Notes under the pieces: model-generated
Database searches by the model: none
The model's input: only the letters and a program-made list of their open reading frames with translations
What the model was told of the DNA's origin: nothing
In this document: positions 57,168-64,000 of the stretch, piece after piece
Layout of the letters: each line of letters opens with the position of its first letter
How positions within the stretch are numbered: position 1 is the first letter of the stretch
Position numbers and translations under genes: made by a program
Source of the DNA: Neocallimastix lanati (nom. inval.)
Lineage: Eukaryota > Neocallimastigomycota > Neocallimastigomycetes > Neocallimastigales > Neocallimastigaceae
Reading direction: 5' to 3'
DNA: 64,000 nt
Assembly (NCBI GenBank): GCA_016946835.1
Contig: JACVTC010000087.1
Location: 1 to 64,000 of the forward strand

Positions 57168-57634
57168 TGGTACGTTACTCACTAAAATAGAATAAATTAT
57201 TAAAAATATAAGAAAATAAATAATTCTTTAGTTATTTTATTATAATAGGTATAAGGTTTAATTAGTATATAAAAATATAATATTAATAAAAATAATTTTA
57301 ATTAATAGATAACCAATAAGAATTAAGATGAATTATAAAATATTTATTCGGGTGAATAAATATTTAGGATATTTTGGTTAATATTATTATTAAAATATAA
57401 ATTTAAAGATATAATAAAGTTATAATAAAATTATATGTACTTATTTAAAGAACAAAACTTATAAATAAAATAAAGACTTAAAAGTAACACATTATTATTT
57501 ATTAAAAATTTATTATTAATTTTGTGTTATAATTTTTTTATTTATTTCTTTTATTAGAATATATTATTTTATAATTTTACAACTTGCTTTCCCCAAATCA
57601 TATAAAAGGTACAATATATAAAAATAACGTACCA
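57168..57634 (+). repeat. 3' LTR of element M (467 bp)
   Basis: Same ends as the 5' LTR, about 90 bp shorter in the middle. Confidence 0.92.
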
Positions 57635-57638
57635 TTTT

Positions 57639-57671
57639 TGGAACGTTACGTTCAGAAAAATATGAATTTCT

Positions 57672-57718
<47 letters not shown>

Positions 57719-58249
57719 ACCTAATCAAAAAAAAAAATTTAAATTATTTAAATTTATATTTAATTAGTTTATATGAATAAGTAAATAAATAATGATATTT
57801 ATTTAACAAACAATTAAATTATTAAATTAAAGTATATTTTTAATTAAAAGTTAGTATTTTTATTTATGTAAATAATAAACTAAATAGTTAAATAATTTTA
57901 AATTACTAATATTTCTAAATAATATGTATTTAAAATAAATGTTTTTAATTATTTTTAATATGTATTTAAAATAAATATTGTTTATTATTTTTAAGGTATA
58001 TTTAGTTAAAATATATTAATTCAATTTATATTAACAATTAAATTGTATAAAAATTATAAAATAAAAATTAGGAAAATAATCAAATAGTATAAAAAAATAT
58101 TAAATTAAATTTTAAAAAAAAAAAAAAACATATATAAATAGGAAATTTTACAAAAATAAATTTTTAGGAAAAAAATAATAATATTAATAAAATAAAATAA
58201 AAATAAATAAAATATTATAAAAATAATTAATATAGAGCATTACGTCCCA
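57639..58249 (+). repeat. 5' LTR of element N (611 bp)
   Basis: TGGAACGTTACG...ACGTCCCA. Includes a 38-base A tract at 57679-57716 with one ataacctaatc unit; TATA-like tataaata near 58133. Confidence 0.92.
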
Positions 58250-58283
58250 AATTTCTGGTGGAGAATCCGGGCGTATGCTCTAT
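58232..58283 (+). promoter_or_regulatory. Primer site and U5-leader stem of element N
   Basis: TGGTGGAGAATCCGGGCG starts at 58256. ATAGAGCAT (58232-58240) pairs with ATGCTCTAT (58275-58283), 9 of 9. Confidence 0.7.
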
Positions 58284-58388
58284 GAAACATTATAAACCAT
58301 TATAAAAAAAAATTATATATATAACTTGTTATAAAATATTTATATAAAAAAAAATATATTTTGTTAAACATAAACTTAATAATACACT

Positions 58389-59374
58389 ATGTTGGATGCT
58401 GCTAAAATCAAAAGAGAACTCCCACGCTTAGAAGATTATGGGAAAAATGTTCTCGAATGGGTGGATGATCTTAAGGAATACCTTCTTCTTTATGATATTA
58501 CAGAACCAAAGAAGGTATTCATTTGGGTACTTGCTGCTGTAGAAGATGATGTTAAAGACGCCGTTAAAGCATTAGCTATTCGGAGAAATGGAGAAGAACG
58601 TTATCCCAAGTTCAGCGAAATTCAAAAAGCGGTAGAAAGCTATCTAGAAATAACAGAGGGTGATAAATGGGCCATTTTACGAAACTTAATGATTGCAGAA
58701 GGTGAGTCATTAAAACAGTTTAACCACCGTTACAAAAAATTATATCACAATCTTAATCGGGACTACCAAAAGTTAATTACCGTTAAAGAATACAAGGATT
58801 CCATTAGCTCTAGGGTTTTTCCGTGTTCTCAAGTGTCTATTGCCAAGGTAGATACTTTACAGGAAACATAGCTGAGCTTGCGGAAACTACCGAAAAAGAA
58901 ATTCAAGAAAGAAATGAGGAATTACAACTAAAGAAGAAAAAGAGCTCAAGAAACGCTACCATGGTTACGCAAAACAGAAGTTATATGACTAGCCACCCTA
59001 TATACCAGAATTTCATAGATAAGGAAGATAATTACCAATACAAGGATGAATTAGGATATATAAAAACCCCTTTTGGTTACAATAGGAATAGTAATTGAAG
59101 ATATCAACCAAGAAATTATTATTCTAAGCCAAATCCAATTTCGGATAGAAGATTTATGGGCAACCTGAGGACAGACAAGAAACAAATCTATTTTAAAACT
59201 ATTCCGAAAAGAGTAACATTGGATACTAAAGATCAAGAAGCTAAAGATGAGCTTTCCTAGAAATCTAGTACTTTTAGGTGCTTTAGATGTAATCAACTTG
59301 GTCATAAGTCACCAGAATGTCCCTATACCTTCAAAGATCTAGCTGAAATGGAAGAAAAGGGACTTTTAAATTAG
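58389..59374 (+). pseudogene. gag: Gag of element N (broken)
   Basis: Begins 'M-L-D-A-A-K-I-K-R-E-L-P-R-L' and shows the clade's capsid motifs ('D-K-W-A-I-L-R', 'Y-K-K-L-Y', 'S-S-R-V-F-P-C-S'). A CCHC knuckle 'C-F-R-C-N-Q-L-G-H-K-S-P-E-C' lies near 59279-59320, followed by 'F-K-D-L-A-E-M-E-E-K-G' and the frameshift signal. About three breaks. Confidence 0.82.
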
Positions 59375-59398
59375 AAGATGGGAGAAGGAAAACTTCCA
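59365..59398 (+). promoter_or_regulatory. -1 frameshift signal, element N
   Basis: TTTAAAT (59365-59371) read T-TTA-AAT, gag stop directly behind it, and stem TGGGAG (59379-59384)/CTTCCA (59393-59398) with loop AAGGAAAA, 7 bases after the heptamer. Confidence 0.75.
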
Positions 59399-59437
59399 GT
59401 AAACAAACCAGCATACTTGCAGCTAATCAAGAGCTGA

Positions 59438-62400
59438 ATGACTGCTAATACCTCTCGGTTAGATCAATTAGATTTGTCTTATTTAGCCGAGAAAAGAATA
59501 GAACCCGTTAAACGAAGTAATAAAGAGGAGAGGCTGAAAGAACTAAGAGAAGGTAGCCTGAATGAAGATAAAGAACAAGACCTGGCTGAAAGGGTGACGA
59601 ATCTAGAACGTCACATCCGCTTGATGGACGGGTTTGAAGAATATCTAATAGAGGACCTAGTGGATAAGGTAGCAGACACTGAAGTTGGTACCAAATTAGT
59701 CCATTTATTTGATCTCTTTCCAAAATTTCGTTCAGCTTTCCAGAAGAAATTAAAGTTAAAGCCAAAAACAACATCAAAAACAATTACCAAGGAAAGTGTG
59801 ATCACTAATGCAGTAAATGTAATAAGTGAAAATAAAATCTCAAAAGTTTATGGACAAATAGAAGGACAAAATGGCGAAAATTTTCTGGACCCTTGTGCTA
59901 GTATTAATATGGTTACTCGTGCTGCTTTGAAGAAGTATAAAATAAACAAAAAGCCAGTTGGAAACATCACCGAAATGATATTACAAGCATATATCAATAC
60001 TACTATGTCTTCCGATATCTATGAACTAGAGATCTCTATAGGACCAGTAACTTTTAAAGATTATTTCAGAGTTATTGAAAAGGACGATCTATTTGAATTA
60101 TTAATTGGGGTAGATTCACTTAAGAAACATAAATTAATACTAAACTTTAATGATGATACGTTGTATACTACTGATAAAAATAATTTCCCAATAAGACTTG
60201 CACCAATTTATTACGATTTACGTTTAAATGCTGACGAAGAAAATAATGAGACCTCAGAAGAAGTGGAAGAAGTAGATGCAAGTAAACCAGTAAATATAAC
60301 CGTGTCCCTGATTACAGCAAATGAAGAGTCATTGGATAATAAGGAAACTCGTGTTGAGAAAATTATTAATTTAATCCCAAAAGTGGTTAAGGATCCAGTT
60401 ACCAAGCTGTTCGAAGATTTTAAAGATATTTTGGCCATGAAAGCAGACGACTTGAAACCAACCAAACTTCTACCACACAGGATCATACTCAAACCAGGAA
60501 GCAAGCCAGTCAAACAGCGAGCATACCGTTTATCGAAGATTCAGGCTCAAGCGTTAAAGAAAGAGTTAGAAAAATTGATAAACAATGGTCTGATAGAACC
60601 TTCCTACTCTCCTTGGTCCTCTCCAGTAGTATTAGTTTTAAAGAAAAATGGTCAATATAGAATGTGCGTGGACTACCGGAGAGTTAACAGTTTAACAGAA
60701 AAGGATGCGTACGCTCTACCTCTCATTGACGATATCCTTAGTTACATTGGAAGGAATCAAGTTCTATCAACTATTGATCTATTTTCGGGTTACCACCAAG
60801 TGCCAATGAACCCGGAAGATCAAGAGATAACTTGTTTCACAACACTTTATGGAAATTATAACTTTAAGGTCATGCCCTTTGGGTTGTGTAACGCTCCCGC
60901 AACCTTCCAAAGGGAGATGAATAGGATTTTTTTTAACTTAATTGGTAAGAGTGTTTTTGTTTACATTGACGACTTGGTTGTTTTCTCTCCTTCTTATGAA
61001 CAGCATGTTAAGGATCTTAGCGAGGTTTTCACCACACTACAAGATAACGGATTGAAGTTGAACTTGGAAAAATGCCATTTCTTTCAAGAAGAAGTGGAAT
61101 TGTTAGGTCACGTCTTATATACCAAAGATATACAACCAATTCCTGAAAAGGTGAATGTTATTTATAATTTGATCCCTCCAAAAGATGTATCTAAACTTCG
61201 TTCATTTCTAGGAGCAGTTGGGTATTATCGAAAGTTTATTAAGGGCTTTGCCCAAATTGCCAGTCCACTTTTTCAGTTGTTAAAGAAAGATTCAAAATTT
61301 GAGTGGACTAAGGAATCCGACTTAGCTTTTAAGACTCTCAAAGAAAGATTAATACAGGCCCATATACTAATACCACCGGATTTCAATAAACCATTCATTA
61401 TAAGAAGCGATGCATCTCGTAGTGGAATTAGAGGCGTCATCATACAAAAGGATGATAATGGAGTTGAGAAACCAATTCATTATGTTAGTAGAGCGCTGAA
61501 ACTAACTATAGTATTACCGATTTGGAGGGAACTGCAGCATTATACTGCATAAAGAAATTTAAACATTATATTTTAGGAAATAACTTAGTTACTTCATTGG
61601 TGACCGATCACAAACCCCTAGTTGGAATCTGCAATAATACGGAGCCCTCTAATAACCGCCATTTAAAGTGGGTAACTACGTTAAGTGCTCTTCAGGTTAA
61701 GGTTCAATTTGAGGAGGGAAGGAAGAATGTTATTGCCGATGCTCTATCCAGGATGGATACTATGAAAAAAATAGAAGAATTGGAGAAGAAAGGTAATGAA
61801 GTGGTACTCGTCTCGCAAAATATTGAAGATTTTATCAAGAGTAGAATCGTCGAAATAGAAGGAAAGAAATATTATAAACAAAACGGAAGACTTAGGAAAA
61901 TAGTTGACAACGAAGAAGAAAAGTTAAAGTTGATTGAAGCTGCTCATGCCATAGGTCACGAAGGTATTTATAAAACATACCATCGGTTGAAACCCAATTA
62001 TTATTGGAAAGGAATGAATAGAGAAATCCAAACCTATATTAGATGCTGCCCAAAATGCCAAATGTATAAACGCCAAAAGCAAAATGAAAATGTAGAAAAC
62101 TTACCAACCAAGCCGGGATACCCATTCTCCAGAGTCGGATTGGATCTTGTTGGACCGTTACCAAAGACAAGAGCTGGGAACAAATATATAATAGTCTTAG
62201 TGGACTATTTAACTAAATGGGTGGAAGCTGAACCAAAGGAAATTGGTTCAAATGATGTAATAAGATTTCTAAAAAAAGTATTTGCTCGTCATGGGGTTCC
62301 TGAGCTGTTGATTACAGATAATGGGCCACAGTTCTACTCAGATAAGACCAAAGCTTTTTTGGATCTCCATGATATTTACGTAAATTATGCAACTACGTAC

Positions 62401-62955
62401 CACCCCTCGACCAATGGAGAAGTCGAAAACAGGAACAAGGAAGTTATTAAGTATTTAAAATTATTAGCCAACGAAGAAGATGATTGGGATGAGATTCTAC
62501 CCAGTGCTTTGTGGGCCTTGAGGACATGCAAAAATGAAAGAACAAAGTTTAGTAGTTTCGAACTATTGTATGGACGCCAAGATCTACAACCATTGGAACT
62601 AACATTAAATAAGGAAAGTAGGAATAAATATGAAAAGGAAGAAGAATATTTTCTCCAGAAATTTATACAACACCACAAGTGGATCAAGGAAGCAGTAGAA
62701 AATATCGAGACTGCAAATAAACTATGGAGTGACCTCCTTAAACAAATAAGAAGAATGCGTTCGGATTATAAACCAGGGGATCTAGTATTAGTCAAGGTTT
62801 TCAATAGAAGAAAGTTAGATCCATACTTTACCGGACCTTTAAAAATAATAAAAAAGGAGTTCAACACCGTTACTGTCTGTGACCCGATATCTGGGGAAAT
62901 TGCTGAAAGAAATATACACTTAAAGAACGTAATTCCCTATTTTTCTGAATTATAA
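59438..62955 (+). pseudogene. pol: Pol region of element N (broken, about one break)
   Basis: The linker is shorter and less Asn-rich than in I and M. A protease with the clade's Cys-containing loop lies near 59887, RT with 'Y-I-D-D-L-V-V-F' near 60963, RNase H near 61400, integrase zinc domain 'H-A-I-G-H-E-G' to 'C-P-K-C' (61945-62060), catalytic core 'G-L-D-L-V-G-P-L', 'I-T-D-N-G-P-Q-F', 'N-G-E-V-E-N-R', and C-terminal 'Y-F-T-G-P-L-K-I-I'. No chromodomain. Codon use is less A+T-rich than in I and M. Confidence 0.87.
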
Positions 62956-62965
62956 CCAATTAAAG

Positions 62966-63005
62966 GACTTCAAGGGACGAAGTCTACTCTTAAGAGGGGA
63001 CGTCT
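62966..63005 (+). promoter_or_regulatory. Hairpin and polypurine tract of element N
   Basis: GACTTC (62966-62971)/GAAGTC (62979-62984), then taagaggggacg before the 3' LTR. Confidence 0.72.
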
Positions 63006-63038
63006 TGGAACGTTACGTTCAGAAAAATATGAATTTCT

Positions 63039-63071
<33 letters not shown>

Positions 63072-63757
63072 TAACCTAATCAAAAAAAAAATAACCTAAT
63101 CAAAAAAAAAATAACCTAATCAAAAAAAAAAATAACCTAATCAAAAAAAAAAATAACCTAATCAAAAAAAAAAATAACCTAATCAAAAAAAAAAAAAATA
63201 ACCTAATCAAAAAAAAAAAAAATAACCTAATCAAAAAAAAAAAATTTAAATTATTTAAATTTATATTTAATTAGTTTATATGAATAAGTAAATAAATAAT
63301 GATATTTATTTAACAAACAATTAAATTATTAAATTAAAGTATATTTTTAATTAAAAGTTAGTATTTTTATTTATGTAAATAATAAACTAAATAGTTAAAT
63401 AATTTTAAATTACTAATATTTCTAAATAATATGTATTTAAAATAAATGTTTTTAATTATTTTTAATATGTATTTAAAATAAATATTGTTTATTATTTTTA
63501 AGGTATATTTAGTTAAAATATATTAATTCAATTTATATTAACAATTAAATTGTATAAAAATTATAAAATAAAAATTAGGAAAATAATCAAATAGTATAAA
63601 AAAATATTAAATTAAATTTTAAAAAAAAAAAAAAAACATATATAAATAGGAAATTTTACAAAAATAAATTTTTAGGAAAAAAATAATAATATTAATAAAA
63701 TAAAATAAAAATAAATAAAATATTATAAAAATAATTAATATAGAGCATTACGTCCCA
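63006..63757 (+). repeat. 3' LTR of element N (752 bp)
   Basis: Same ends as the 5' LTR. Eight units of an A-run plus ataacctaatc replace the single unit of the 5' LTR. Confidence 0.92.
63065..63243 (+). repeat. A-rich minisatellite in the 3' LTR of N
   Basis: Eight copies of ataacctaatc separated by runs of about 8-14 A, the runs growing longer towards the right. Confidence 0.93.
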
Positions 63758-63764
63758 CTTTTTG

Positions 63765-64000
63765 TGTAATAATTCTATTAAGAACTAACTCAAAATAGAA
63801 TTATTAACTACAACTTAACGACTAATTCATTAAGTTGAGAAAATAAAATAAAATAAATTTTTTTACCTTTAGAGTAGAGTTTATTATAAAATTAATTATA
63901 ATAATAACACAAAAAGTAAGAGAAGAATTGTTTGTATAAATTGATTTTAAAAATATGTTTTTGAATAAAATATTTTTATTAATTTATTAAAGTTAAAAAT
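63765..64000 (-). repeat. Reversed B-family LTR, cut by the window end
   Basis: Begins TGTAATAATT and keeps 'attaactacaactta' and 'gagtttattata' blocks of the reversed copies at 35792 and 38371, but is clearly more diverged. Spacer to N's 3' LTR is ctttttg. Confidence 0.75.

Larger units (their letters stand above)
43535..57634 (+). mobile_element. Element M, Ty3/gypsy, split by element P
   Basis: Two LTRs (560 and 467 bp; the 3' one about 90 bp shorter, otherwise nearly identical), primer site, gag, frameshift signal, pol, about 1 kb of A+T-rich sequence and a hairpin-polypurine tract. The four bases tttt precede the 5' LTR (43531-43534) and follow the 3' LTR (57635-57638). Element P lies inside pol. 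Besides that insertion the pol region has about three breaks; gag is open. Confidence 0.9.
57639..63757 (+). mobile_element. Element N, Ty3/gypsy, DTC-protease clade
   Basis: Begins four T after M's 3' LTR. 5' LTR 611 bp, 3' LTR 752 bp; the difference is almost entirely an expanded A-rich repeat, the rest is nearly identical, so it is young. Primer site nearly the same as M's. Gag and pol are broken in about four places in total. Confidence 0.9.

Overview
This is a strongly A+T-rich eukaryotic window that I read almost entirely as LTR retrotransposons of the Ty3/gypsy (Metaviridae) type. I found no host protein gene. The only host-like gene is a tRNA-Thr(UGU)-like gene on the minus strand near 43449-43520. 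The base composition, long A tracts, Asn-rich low-complexity protein segments, Tf1-like self-priming elements and a chromodomain integrase suggest an A+T-rich fungus (for example Glomeromycotina or Neocallimastigomycota), but a protist cannot be excluded.

Layout, left to right. 1-2728: minus-strand element Z (gag, start of protease, 5' LTR), cut by the window edge, inside an LTR of family C (2729-3669), itself inside the 5' LTR of element A. 3670-10752: element A (gag, pol, both LTRs; its 5' LTR also holds solo LTR S). 10759-17939: element B (two LTRs, 5-bp target duplication). 17943-18864: solo LTR H. 18868-26747: element I (5' LTR, gag, pol, no 3' LTR of its own). 26748-33153: element F (no 5' LTR; gag and pol open throughout; 3' LTR). 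33158-42056: a run of LTRs, mostly solo, laid end to end (K, G1, a reversed B-family LTR, J, F2, a second reversed B-family LTR, G2), three of them or more carrying further LTRs. 42057-43450: remnant of element G. Then the tRNA-like gene. 43535-57634: element M, split by the chromovirus P (46326-52837). 57639-63757: element N. From 63765: another reversed B-family LTR leaving the window.

Two lifestyles are mixed. A, I, F, M and N form one clade: Gag with one CCHC knuckle followed by an 'F-K-x-L-A-E-x-E-E-K/R-G' tail, a protease loop D-T/S-C in place of D-T/S-G (N also carries Cys at this position), pol in the -1 frame behind a UUUAAA(C/U) heptamer plus a small hairpin, and a hairpin before the polypurine tract. 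Where the 5' end survives they (and G) have a TGG-type tRNA primer site held inside a stem that joins the LTR end to the leader. B, P and Z instead have, directly behind the 5' LTR, a stretch complementary to the predicted 5' end of their own RNA, the Tf1 style of self-priming.

The most unusual large-scale signal is that independent LTR families abut one another end to end with only 3-7 T-rich bases (mostly TTTG or TTTT) between one LTR's CA and the next one's TG, over nearly the whole window. Element M starts about 15 bp upstream of the tRNA-like gene with a TTTT duplication. This looks like repeated integration into one Pol III-type landing site. LTR pairs are very similar, so most insertions look recent, yet most of the coding regions are decayed.
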